This document shows, in pieces, positions 7,371 to 15,926 of a DNA stretch of 62,000 bases. The position numbers and the translations under genes were made by a program. Position 1 is the stretch's first letter, and each line of letters opens with the position of its first letter. The stretch is taken from NCBI RefSeq assembly GCF_000518805.1, contig NZ_JAEH01000036.1, positions 1 to 62,000 of the forward strand, given 5' to 3'. The notes under the pieces are model-generated. The model saw nothing but the letters and a program-made list of their open reading frames with translations, ran no database searches and had not been told where the DNA came from. Source of the stretch: Shewanella waksmanii ATCC BAA-643 (GTDB lineage Bacteria; Pseudomonadota; Gammaproteobacteria; Enterobacterales; Shewanellaceae).

Positions 7371-8891
7371 ATGTCGAAACCAACATCTAACAGCAAACCA
7401 TTACTGAGTTTTTGGCAAATATTTAATATGTGCTTTGGCTTTTTGGGTATTCAGTTTGGTTTTGCCCTTCAAAATGCCAATGTTAGCCGCATTTTTCAGA
7501 CCTTAGGTGCATCGATAGACGAGATCCCCATCCTGTGGATTGCCGCGCCACTAACAGGCCTGCTCGTGCAACCTATTATCGGTTATATGAGTGACAAAAC
7601 CTGGACTCGTTTAGGCCGTCGTCGCCCTTATTTTCTAATTGGCGCTGTCTGCACCACATTAGCCTTGTTCATCATGCCGCACTCCCCCGTTTTATGGGTA
7701 GCCGCAGGTATGTTATGGATAATGGATGCATCAATTAATATCGCCATGGAGCCGTTTCGCGCATTTGTCGGAGATAACCTACCCAAGCGGCAACGACCAC
7801 TGGGTTATGCGATGCAAAGTTTCTTTATTGGTATCGGCGCAGTTATCGCCTCTGCACTGCCGTACATCTTAACCAACTACTTCCAAGTCAGTAATACTGC
7901 CCCTGCTGGTGAGATATCCGATGCCGTTCGTTATGCATTCTATTTTGGCGGTGTAGTATTATTTGCCGCGGTGTTTTGGGCCATTATTAGTTCACGAGAA
8001 TACAGCCCAGAGCAGTTAGCTGCGTTCGAGGAACATGACAACCAGCACAATAGCACTGCAGTGAGAAGCCAGCGCACTGCCACGCAATACCATCAAGGCG
8101 CAATGCTGTGGAGCGGTGTTGGGTTAATATTCACCCTGATCATTTATGCTGCTGATTTAGATAAGCAGTTATACCTACTATCCGCAGGTATCTTCGCCTT
8201 TGGGCCGCTACAATGGTTTTGCAGCCATTATCTTAAGCAGGGTAAAACCACACCCAGTATGGCTTTTGCGATCACCGATGCCCTATTTGCCATGCCTAAA
8301 GCGATGAAGCAATTGGCCTGGGTACAATTTTTCTCCTGGTTCGCTTTATTTTCAATGTGGATATATACCACCTCTGCGGTCACTTCATATCACTACGGCA
8401 CTGATGATGTGCTGTCACAAGCCTACAATGATGGCGCAGACTGGGTGGGCATATTGTTCGCGTCATATAATGGTTTTGCAGCCCTCGCCGCCGTGATCAT
8501 TCCGTTGTTAGCTATGTCGGTAGGGCTTAAGTGGTCGCATTTAATTAACCTATTTTGTGGCGGGATAGGTCTGATGAGTTTCTATTTTATAAAGGATCCT
8601 AGTTTACTTTGGCTACCTATGATTGGCGTGGGTATTGCCTGGGCATCTATTTTATCTATCCCCTATGCGCTACTTGCCAATGCCTTACCCGCGAAGCAAA
8701 TGGGGATCTATATGGGCATCTTTAACTTTTTCATTGTCATTCCGCAACTATTGGCGGCCAGCGTGCTAGGGCTAATTGTCAATCATGTTTTTGATGGGCA
8801 GCCGATTTTTGCTTTAGTCCTGGGTGGCTCGCTCATGATGCTTGCGGGTATTAGCGTATTGTTTGTTTCTCCGCCTCAAGCAGAAAAATAA
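7371..8891 (+). CDS. malT: MFS sugar transporter, SLC45/GPH-like, probable maltose/glucose carrier
   Basis: A 507-residue inner-membrane carrier with about 12 membrane segments. The RLGRRRPYFLIGA loop after segment 2-3 is the signature of the SLC45/glycoside-pentoside-hexuronide type of sugar:cation symporters. I use the ATG at 7371 (MSKPTSNSKPLLSFWQIFNMCFG), where homologues begin, not the first possible codon at 7251; an AGG lies just upstream. The glucoamylase gene follows after 47 bp and is likely co-transcribed. The context (GH97, GH15, shared operator-like motif) points to uptake of maltose or the glucose released in the periplasm. The symbol malT here means transporter, not the E. coli activator. 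Confidence 0.8.
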   Translation: MSKPTSNSKPLLSFWQIFNMCFGFLGIQFGFALQNANVSRIFQTLGASIDEIPILWIAAPLTGLLVQPIIGYMSDKTWTRLGRRRPYFLIGAVCTTLALFIMPHSPVLWVAAGMLWIMDASINIAMEPFRAFVGDNLPKRQRPLGYAMQSFFIGIGAVIASALPYILTNYFQVSNTAPAGEISDAVRYAFYFGGVVLFAAVFWAIISSREYSPEQLAAFEEHDNQHNSTAVRSQRTATQYHQGAMLWSGVGLIFTLIIYAADLDKQLYLLSAGIFAFGPLQWFCSHYLKQGKTTPSMAFAITDALFAMPKAMKQLAWVQFFSWFALFSMWIYTTSAVTSYHYGTDDVLSQAYNDGADWVGILFASYNGFAALAAVIIPLLAMSVGLKWSHLINLFCGGIGLMSFYFIKDPSLLWLPMIGVGIAWASILSIPYALLANALPAKQMGIYMGIFNFFIVIPQLLAASVLGLIVNHVFDGQPIFALVLGGSLMMLAGISVLFVSPPQAEK

Positions 8892-8938
8892 CTCACACCT
8901 TAAATCAAAACAAATGAATAAATGTAAGGGATAACCAT

Positions 8939-11392
8939 ATGGCTCGCAGACCTCTATTTTCAGCAAGTAGGATCGCAGTGGCATTAAGCTGCACATTGGC
9001 ATTAAGTGCATGTGCTCCTAACGAGCAACAGCCCAATGATGTACATAGTCAAATGGTTGCCCCCGGTGCACCAGGAATAGAGCCTGTGTGGGCATTTTCT
9101 GGCAAAACAGGCATAGGCACATCCTACACTCCCTACCAAAATGGTGAGTCGGAGCAGGTTAGCAAAGTCTGGTTCTCACTTGCTCAAGGCATTGTCACTG
9201 AAACCATGTACGGTCTTATCCACAATGCTCAGTTAAAAGAGATGCAGTTCATCATTTGCGGCGATGGCTTTACCGACACCGAGCAAGCGGACACCATCTC
9301 TAGCATTGATTACTTGCATAAAGACGACAGTGGCCGCCCGTTATCGCTGGCCTACAAGGTGGTCAACAAAGATAAACAAGGTAAGTACGAAATAGAAAAA
9401 CACATCTTTACTGACCCCAATAGTCAATCATTAATGATGAAGGTATTTTTTACCGCACATGAAGCCGGCATTACCCCCTACCTTTACGTGAACCCCCATG
9501 TGGACAATAGTGGCAGTAACGATATCGCACGGGTAAGTGAAGACGGTCAAAGTTTAATCGCCTACACAGATCAATCTTCTAGTAGCGTAGTCTCTGTTAT
9601 CAGTGACCAAGCATTTGCGCAGGCCAGTGTCGGCTTTGTCGGCCAATCCGATGGCCTCACTGATTTACAAAATAACGGTGAGTTTAATTGGCAGTATACC
9701 ACCACTGCGCAGGTAACAGACCAGCTTGGTGGAAATGTAGCCATGACGGCGCAACTGCCTACCATTAATGTGAATCCGGGGCAATCAAACACCCTAGAAG
9801 CCACTATTGTTGTTGGCTTTGGCGACGATAAACAACAGAGCCTGCAGCATGCGCAGCGCACATTAACCCAGGGCTATCAGCAGGTGCTCGCCAATTACAA
9901 TGGCATCGACGAGGCTGTGGGTTGGCAAGACTATCTTTATAGCCTAGATGCCCTGCCCGCGATGATAAAAAGTACCACAGATGATGGCCAGCTCTTGTAT
10001 GCCAGTGCATTAGTACTCAAGGCACAGGAGGATAAAACCCATCCTGGTGCACTTATCGCTTCGCTATCTAACCCATGGGGTGACACCGTGTCAGCTAAAG
10101 TTGGCAGTACTGGCTACAAAGCTGTCTGGCCGCGGGATTTTTATCAATGTGCAATGGCATTTTTGGCCATGGGAGACCACCAAACGCCTAAGGTCGCGTT
10201 TGAATACCTACAAAAAGTACAAGTGACAGCCCAAACACCGGGCTACGAAGGTGTACCGGGTTGGTTTTTACAGAAAACTCATGTTGACGGTCAAATCGAA
10301 TGGGTTGGCGTTCAGTTAGATCAAACGGCTATGCCCCTGATGCTAGGCTGGCAGTTGTGGCAAGCTGGCGTGCTATCGGACAGTGAAATAAACCACTGGT
10401 ACAGTGTGATGCTAAAAAGTGCGGCTGACTTTCTCGTTACCGGTGGTAAGGTGAAATTGGATTGGAACAACACCCACATTACGCCGCTAAAAACACAACA
10501 AGAGCGCTGGGAAGAGCAAGCAGGTTACTCACCTTCAACAGCAGCAGCCGTTATAGCAGGGTTAATCAGTGCCAGTGATATCGCCAAGCACAGTGGCGAT
10601 GAGCAAAGCGCTAAACGTTATCTTGATACCGCGATTGCAATGGAGCATAAACTGACTGCTTTAGTAGTCACTGAAAACGGATTACTGTCACTGCAAAATG
10701 ATCAAACCCAGCCTTACTACGTCAGGCTGTCTCCTAACGGCAATCCAAATAACACCGATAAACTCGGTGATAATAATGGCCGTAAAGGCCTTGATCAGCG
10801 ACTGATCTTAGATGCTGGATTTTTGGAGTTAGTCCGTTACGGGGTTAAGCCAGCCAATGATAAAACCATCGTTGACAGCATTAAGCTGGTAGACAATACC
10901 GCTTTAGCAGAGAACCTAAGGGTAAAATACCTCTTTGATGCCGGTGATGGTCAACAAACTCCAGGTTATCGTCGCTATGGCAATGATGGTTACGGTGAAG
11001 ATGAGCAAACAGGCGGCAGCTACGCTGAAAGTGGCGCGAATACGCCAGGACAACGCGGTAGAGTCTGGCCGTTTTTCACTGGTGAGCGTGGTCACTATGA
11101 ATTAGCAAAGCTCACTCAAACTAAGCAACTTACCTCAGAAACTAAGCAGGACTTAATTAACACCTATGTTAAAGGCATGGAAATATTTGCCAACGAAGGA
11201 TTAATGTTGCCTGAGCAAGTTTGGGATGGTGTGGGAAATCCAACTCGATATAAATATCACAAGGGCCAAGGAACCAACTCCGCTACGCCACTTGCGTGGA
11301 CCCATGCCGAATACGTCAAACTACTGCGCTCTATCAGTGACGAGAAAGTGTGGGACTACTATCCTAATGTCACTGAGAAACTCAACCCGTAA
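8939..11392 (+). CDS. cga: GH15 glucoamylase, lipoprotein
   Basis: An 817-residue glucan 1,4-alpha-glucosidase that frees glucose from starch and maltodextrin ends. Residues 1-25 are a lipoprotein signal with lipobox LSAC (C25), so the enzyme is membrane anchored. Residues about 40-310 match the bacterial glucoamylase/glucodextranase N-terminal beta-sandwich. The (alpha/alpha)6 catalytic domain follows, with WPRDF at W397, VQLDQTA, the acid region WEEQAGYSPS (W524, E525/E526), GRVWPFFTGERGHYE and the probable base in LPEQVWDG (E759). It starts with a GTAAGGG ribosome-binding site 47 bp after the MFS gene, and a strong hairpin ends the transcript. Confidence 0.92.
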   Translation: MARRPLFSASRIAVALSCTLALSACAPNEQQPNDVHSQMVAPGAPGIEPVWAFSGKTGIGTSYTPYQNGESEQVSKVWFSLAQGIVTETMYGLIHNAQLKEMQFIICGDGFTDTEQADTISSIDYLHKDDSGRPLSLAYKVVNKDKQGKYEIEKHIFTDPNSQSLMMKVFFTAHEAGITPYLYVNPHVDNSGSNDIARVSEDGQSLIAYTDQSSSSVVSVISDQAFAQASVGFVGQSDGLTDLQNNGEFNWQYTTTAQVTDQLGGNVAMTAQLPTINVNPGQSNTLEATIVVGFGDDKQQSLQHAQRTLTQGYQQVLANYNGIDEAVGWQDYLYSLDALPAMIKSTTDDGQLLYASALVLKAQEDKTHPGALIASLSNPWGDTVSAKVGSTGYKAVWPRDFYQCAMAFLAMGDHQTPKVAFEYLQKVQVTAQTPGYEGVPGWFLQKTHVDGQIEWVGVQLDQTAMPLMLGWQLWQAGVLSDSEINHWYSVMLKSAADFLVTGGKVKLDWNNTHITPLKTQQERWEEQAGYSPSTAAAVIAGLISASDIAKHSGDEQSAKRYLDTAIAMEHKLTALVVTENGLLSLQNDQTQPYYVRLSPNGNPNNTDKLGDNNGRKGLDQRLILDAGFLELVRYGVKPANDKTIVDSIKLVDNTALAENLRVKYLFDAGDGQQTPGYRRYGNDGYGEDEQTGGSYAESGANTPGQRGRVWPFFTGERGHYELAKLTQTKQLTSETKQDLINTYVKGMEIFANEGLMLPEQVWDGVGNPTRYKYHKGQGTNSATPLAWTHAEYVKLLRSISDEKVWDYYPNVTEKLNP

Positions 11393-11427
11393 AACGCTAA
11401 CCCCCTGAATCCTTAATTCGGTAAGTT

Positions 11428-11460
11428 AACGCCACGACCACATGTGATCGTGGCGTTTTT
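11428..11460 (+). terminator. Rho-independent terminator after glucoamylase
   Basis: AACGCCACGA (11428-11437) pairs with TCGTGGCGTT (11448-11457), followed by a T run to 11460. It sits between two convergent genes and could serve both. Confidence 0.85.
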
Positions 11461-11462
11461 GA

Positions 11463-12380
11463 TTATAAACGGTATTGCCACATTAAGCCGAAGGTATCAA
11501 AGTCATTACCATAGCGTGTCAGCACGCCGGTGCTGAAACTCAGCTTGATACTTTGTTGCCTCGATAAAGCGAATGAATAGGTCAAGCCAAACCGTGAGTT
11601 TTCTTGATCATCATTAGAAGCAACACCGTTTTTCTCTGTTTCACCACCAAAGAAAAAATTACCGTTTAGTGACAGCCAATGGCCGCGATTAAAATAATAT
11701 ATCAGGTGGCCTTGTAAATTAACCTGGGGCTGCTGCGACAGTTGACCGCTGCCTAAATACTCATTGTTATCGCTATAAAAACGCACTGAAGCAATCAAGT
11801 CATAGTACCAGCTACCCAATTGATGCGACATGCCAATGCCGGGTCGATATACCCACCTATTGGCACCACTATTGAGCAGTTTATCTGCTTGATAACTCCC
11901 AGTCGGTGCCGTAACTTGCAGACTGGTACCAACCACAACCCCCTGCTGCCACTTAGCGTAGGATGCAATATCCATTGCTGGCGCCCCGTAGAAGTTCCAA
12001 GTAAGTCGCACTGTTGGGTCAGTATAACCACAGCGATCAACACTGACTTGGTCGCCGTTAAGCCTTGCACTGCCGCTAAAACAGGTTCGACTGATTGCGG
12101 TATCAAACTTGGCACTACTGCCTAACAACCCAAAAGTAGTGGCATAACCCAATATATAAGCATCTATGTCGAGTTTGGCATCTTCCACAGGTGAGCTTGG
12201 CGACGGCGACACCTCTCCTGATGAGTTGGCATAACCCGCTGCCAGAAAGTGCTGGCCCGTTGGCAGATTTGTATAGCTTCGAGGCTCCAATTCTTGGGCT
12301 ACAAGCTGGGGAGACAGACAAGCATTTAGCCCAAGGCAAATCAATGTAGGCCTCACAAATAATTGACAGCGTCCTAGCAT
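11463..12380 (-). CDS. Outer-membrane beta-barrel of the phenol MetA-type transporter family
   Basis: A protein of about 305 residues with an N-terminal signal (hydrophobic segment, mature start after LVAQ) and then alternating beta strands to a terminal aromatic-rich strand (GLMWQYRL), the hallmark of an outer-membrane barrel. YTDPTVRLTWNFYGAPAM and TGSYQADKLLNSGANRW resemble the 'transporter, meta-pathway phenol degradation' family. I start it at 12380 (MLGRCQ); a GTG at 12389 is possible. It faces the glucoamylase gene across a shared terminator, and the third GAATACGTA site lies about 85 bp upstream. This suggests a part in sugar or maltodextrin handling, but that is inference. Substrate unknown. 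Confidence 0.7.
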   Translation of the reverse strand: MLGRCQLFVRPTLICLGLNACLSPQLVAQELEPRSYTNLPTGQHFLAAGYANSSGEVSPSPSSPVEDAKLDIDAYILGYATTFGLLGSSAKFDTAISRTCFSGSARLNGDQVSVDRCGYTDPTVRLTWNFYGAPAMDIASYAKWQQGVVVGTSLQVTAPTGSYQADKLLNSGANRWVYRPGIGMSHQLGSWYYDLIASVRFYSDNNEYLGSGQLSQQPQVNLQGHLIYYFNRGHWLSLNGNFFFGGETEKNGVASNDDQENSRFGLTYSFALSRQQSIKLSFSTGVLTRYGNDFDTFGLMWQYRL

Positions 12381-12461
12381 AAATACCACTTATTCACGTT
12401 ACTTTAATCACAACAATGTAACCACCAAGGTAACACTAACAGCCTGAAAATCTACTGTTTT

Positions 12462-12477
12462 CTACCTACGTATTCGT
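12462..12477. promoter_or_regulatory. GAATACGTA operator-like site upstream of the outer-membrane protein gene
   Basis: Read on the minus strand this is ACGAATACGTAGGTAG-like, sharing GAATACGTA with the sites at 2734 and 7035. Only one half matches well, so this is the weakest of the three. It lies about 85 bp before the barrel gene and nearly 400 bp before the EF-G gene. Confidence 0.4.
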
Positions 12478-12480
12478 ACA

Positions 12481-12852
12481 TATTTATAACGGATTTTAAA
12501 ATCAGTGCAGTTTGACTCTCGCTAAGGGAGTGGCGCCTCAACCCCTCTTTAGCGGACTAAACATCCGCTTTTCTTCATGCTTTGGTTGTAAATAAGTAAA
12601 TTGTGCCGTTAACTGGCTCACAATTAGCAAAATGATATAAGCAATTAATCTTTGGTTACGCTTTAAGGTTAATCGGCTGAAAACGCTGATAAACATTAGG
12701 TTTTTCTGCAATATCAATGTGAGTATTCGCCACGAATTTATGTGGTTTTAAGGTTATTTAAGCAAAATTCACAAAAATCTATAAAAATATCGTGAAAGTA
12801 TTGATATACTTCCCCCCCGAATTTTAGAACGTAACTCAAACAGAGTAGAAAA
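12481..12852 (+). other. Leader and promoter region of the EF-G 2 gene
   Basis: No coding frame is seen. A short hairpin AGCGGA/TCCGCT (12551-12556 with 12565-12570) followed by TTTTCTT may be a weak terminator. A TATACT box near 12804 is the likely -10 element for the EF-G gene, followed by a run of seven C. AT-rich DNA upstream fits a strong promoter. Confidence 0.4.
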
Positions 12853-14937
12853 ATGACTGATTTATCAAAGTACAGAAACATTGGTATCTTTGCTCACGTT
12901 GACGCGGGTAAGACTACTACAACTGAGCGTATCCTTAAGCTTACCGGTAAGATCCATAAGATCGGTGAAGTTCATGATGGCGAATCAACAACTGACTTCA
13001 TGGAACAGGAAGCTGAGCGTGGTATTACCATTCAGTCTGCTGCTGTTAGTTGTTTTTGGAACGACCACCGCTTTAACGTAATTGACACCCCTGGTCACGT
13101 TGACTTCACCGTTGAAGTTTATCGTTCTCTTAAAGTACTAGACGGCGGTGTTGGTGTATTCTGTGGTTCTGGTGGTGTTGAGCCACAATCAGAAACCAAC
13201 TGGCGTTATGCTAACGAATCAGAAGTTGCTCGTATCATCTTCGTAAACAAGTTAGACCGTATGGGTGCTGACTTCTTACGCGTAGTTAAGCAAACTAAAG
13301 ATGTACTAGCTGCTAACCCTCTAGTTATGGTTCTACCTATCGGTATCGAAGACGAGTTCAAAGGTGTTGTTGACCTACTAACTCGTAAAGCATGGGTATG
13401 GGACGAAACTGGACAAGCTGAAAACTACAAGATTGAAGACGTTCCAGCTGACATGGTTGACATGGTTGAAGAATACCGTGAGCAACTTATCGAGTCTGCT
13501 GTTGAGATGGACGACGATCTAATGGAAGCTTACATGGAAGGCGAAGAGCCATCTATGGAAGACGTTAAGCGTTGTATCCGTGCTGGTACTCGTACTATGC
13601 ACTTCTTCCCTACATACTGTGGTTCTGCTTTCAAGAACAAAGGTATGCAGTTGCTTCTTGACGCTGTTGTTGATTACCTACCAAACCCAGTTGAAGTTGA
13701 TCCACAACCTCTAACTGATGAAGAAGGTAACGAAACTGGCGAACACGCTCTTGTTGATACTGAAGAGCCATTCAAAGCGTTAGCGTTCAAGATCATGGAT
13801 GACCGTTTTGGTGCCCTAACTTTCGTACGTATCTACTCAGGTAAGATCAAGAAAGGTGACACCATCCTTAACTCTGCTACAGGTAAAACTGAGCGTGTTG
13901 GTCGTATGGTTGAGATGCAAGCTGATGAGCGTAACGAACTAGATTCTGCTCAAGCTGGTGACATCATCGCGATTGTTGGTATGAAGAACGTGCAAACTGG
14001 TCACACTCTATGTGATGTTAAGCACCCTTGTACTCTTGAAGCAATGGTATTCCCAGAGCCAGTAATCTCTATCGCTGTAGCGCCAAAAGATAAAGGCGGA
14101 AGCGAGAAAATGGGTATCGCTATCGGTAAGATGATTGCTGAAGATCCATCTTTCCGCGTTGAAACTGATGAAGATTCAGGTGAAACCATCCTTAAAGGTA
14201 TGGGTGAGCTTCACTTAGACATTAAGGTTGATATCCTTAAGCGTACATACGGTGTTGACCTGGTTGTTGGTGAGCCTCAAGTTGCTTACCGTGAAACTAT
14301 CACTCAAGTTATTGAAGATAGCTACACGCATAAGAAACAATCTGGTGGTTCTGGTCAGTTCGGTAAGATCGACTATGTTATCCGTCCAGGTGAGCAAAAC
14401 TCTGGTTTCACTTTCAGCTCTTCAGTTGTTGGTGGTAACGTACCTAAGGAATTCTGGCCTGCTGTTGAGAAAGGTTTCGCATCTATGATGGAAACTGGTA
14501 CTGTTGCTGGCTTCCCAGTACTTGACGTTGAACTAGAACTTACCGATGGTGCTTTCCACGCAGTTGACTCGTCAGCTATCGCGTTCGAAATCGCAGCTAA
14601 AGGTGCGTTCCGTCAATCTATGCCAAAAGCAGGTGCTCAACTTCTTGAGCCTGTGATGAAAGTTGACGTATTCAGCCCAGAAGACAACGTTGGTGACGTA
14701 ATTGGTGACCTTAACCGTCGTCGTGGTATGATCAAAGACCAACAAGCTGGCGTAACTGGCGTACGTATTAAGGGTGATGTACCTCTTTCAGAAATGTTCG
14801 GTTACATCGGTTCTCTACGTACTATGACATCTGGTCGTGGTCAGTTCTCTATGGAGTTCTCACACTACAGCCCATGTCCAAACAGTGTTGCTGAAAAAGT
14901 TATCGCTGAAGTTAAAGAAAGAGAAGCTAAGAAGTAA
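12853..14937 (+). CDS. fusA: Translation elongation factor G, stand-alone second copy
   Basis: A 694-residue translocation GTPase, full length. G1 is AHVDAGKTT, switch I ends ERGITI, G3 is DTPGHVDFT and G4 is NKLD; domains II-V follow with conserved SGGSGQFGK and EFSHYSPCP ends. It is not in a str operon (no rpsL, rpsG or tuf beside it), so it is the extra EF-G found in Shewanella and Vibrio. Codon use is strongly biased toward highly expressed genes (GGT, CGT, CTA/CTT), unlike its neighbours, so it is probably abundant. A strong terminator follows. Whether it works mainly in elongation or in ribosome recycling cannot be decided from sequence. Confidence 0.95.
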   Translation: MTDLSKYRNIGIFAHVDAGKTTTTERILKLTGKIHKIGEVHDGESTTDFMEQEAERGITIQSAAVSCFWNDHRFNVIDTPGHVDFTVEVYRSLKVLDGGVGVFCGSGGVEPQSETNWRYANESEVARIIFVNKLDRMGADFLRVVKQTKDVLAANPLVMVLPIGIEDEFKGVVDLLTRKAWVWDETGQAENYKIEDVPADMVDMVEEYREQLIESAVEMDDDLMEAYMEGEEPSMEDVKRCIRAGTRTMHFFPTYCGSAFKNKGMQLLLDAVVDYLPNPVEVDPQPLTDEEGNETGEHALVDTEEPFKALAFKIMDDRFGALTFVRIYSGKIKKGDTILNSATGKTERVGRMVEMQADERNELDSAQAGDIIAIVGMKNVQTGHTLCDVKHPCTLEAMVFPEPVISIAVAPKDKGGSEKMGIAIGKMIAEDPSFRVETDEDSGETILKGMGELHLDIKVDILKRTYGVDLVVGEPQVAYRETITQVIEDSYTHKKQSGGSGQFGKIDYVIRPGEQNSGFTFSSSVVGGNVPKEFWPAVEKGFASMMETGTVAGFPVLDVELELTDGAFHAVDSSAIAFEIAAKGAFRQSMPKAGAQLLEPVMKVDVFSPEDNVGDVIGDLNRRRGMIKDQQAGVTGVRIKGDVPLSEMFGYIGSLRTMTSGRGQFSMEFSHYSPCPNSVAEKVIAEVKEREAKK

Positions 14938-14958
14938 TTTAGCTGCTTAATCTTTGAT

Positions 14959-14988
14959 AAAAGCCGCGATTTTTATCGCGGCTTTTTT
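14959..14988 (+). terminator. Rho-independent terminator after EF-G 2
   Basis: AAGCCGCGAT (14961-14970) pairs with ATCGCGGCTT (14975-14984) around a TTTT loop, followed by a T tract. Confidence 0.9.
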
Positions 14989-15005
14989 GTATCTGCCAAA
15001 GCATA

Positions 15006-15270
15006 ATACCAATCAGTATAAACATTTAGTCACTCAGCGAGAGTTTAGCGCTTCTGAGGCAAGGCAACGAGTGAAGAGCATAGTTGTTCTACGGTTAAAC
15101 TCGTTAACACAGCATCAGAACCGCTAAAAATCGCCATTCTGGCGCGTTTTAGGCTGCCTACTTCTGCGTTGAATAATCTCACAAGGGAGCAACCATTGTT
15201 TCAGTTATTCGCCTTGAACTAGTTTGCCAAAAGCGCGCTGAGTTGATCAAATTCTTATACTGATTGGTAT
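15006..15270. repeat. MITE-like repeat, copy 1 (265 bp)
   Basis: Bounded by a perfect 16-bp terminal inverted repeat, ATACCAATCAGTATAA and its complement. The interior is nearly identical to the element at 37387-37700 but lacks a 49-bp block that the latter has. It has no transposase and no convincing gene. It fills almost the whole space between the EF-G terminator and the next gene, so any promoter of the exonuclease gene must lie in or at the edge of the repeat, unless it is read through. Non-autonomous mobility is inferred from the ends. Confidence 0.85.
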
Positions 15271-15290
15271 AAAACCTTAAGGAACATATT

Positions 15291-15869
15291 TTGTCACTGT
15301 ACGCTCCAGCAGACTCGGTCGTGGTGTTTGATTTTGAAACCACCGGGCTTTCACCAGCGCAAGGTGATCGTGCGATAGAAATTGGTGCGGTTTTATTGCA
15401 AAGCGGTGTAGTTGTTGACCGATTCCAAGCGCTGATGAACCCAGGTTTCGCTGTTAGTCGGTTTATTGCTGACTACACAGGTATCGACAACCACATGTTA
15501 GCGTCTGCGCCACCATGCAGCGAAGTAATGCAACAATTTGCAGACTTCATACAAAACTATAATTTGGTTGCGCACAATGCCAGTTTTGATTGGCGGTTTT
15601 TACAACATGAGCTGGCTGCAATTGATCGAACGCCGCACAATCAGATCACCCGCTCTATGCTTATTGCAAGACGATTGGTGCAAACGGCGCCAAAACATAG
15701 TTTAGGTGAACTTGTCGAGTATTTGGATATTGAAAGCGATGGCGTGTTTCACCGCGCGTTAGATGATGCAGAGATGACCGCCAGACTATGGCTAAAGTTA
15801 GTGCAAAAATTACAACAACACTATCAAGTCACTCAACCTGACTTTAAGCTAATGCAGCAGATAGCATAA
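15291..15869 (+). CDS. DnaQ-like 3'-5' exonuclease (DEDDh)
   Basis: A 192-residue exonuclease-fold protein, about the size of the catalytic domain of DNA polymerase III epsilon. The DEDDh ligands are visible: FDFETTG (D14, E16), HNASFDWRFL (central aspartate) and HRALDDAEMTARL (final histidine and aspartate). It starts at TTG 15291, seven bases after AAGGA; no ATG lies near. It differs from true DnaQ (about 240 residues with a beta-clamp motif and polymerase-binding tail), so it is more likely a repair or RNA-processing nuclease. It follows directly on the repeat element. Confidence 0.85.
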   Translation: MSLYAPADSVVVFDFETTGLSPAQGDRAIEIGAVLLQSGVVVDRFQALMNPGFAVSRFIADYTGIDNHMLASAPPCSEVMQQFADFIQNYNLVAHNASFDWRFLQHELAAIDRTPHNQITRSMLIARRLVQTAPKHSLGELVEYLDIESDGVFHRALDDAEMTARLWLKLVQKLQQHYQVTQPDFKLMQQIA

Positions 15870-15926
15870 ACGCCAAAGGCTAAACTTAAGCAATTGTTCA
15901 GTAACCGATAGATATAAGCTCACCGA

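Noticed and set aside
11820..12125. 101-codon plus-strand frame inside the outer-membrane protein gene
   Set aside because: It is the shadow of a well-supported beta-barrel gene on the other strand, with no ribosome-binding site or recognisable protein.
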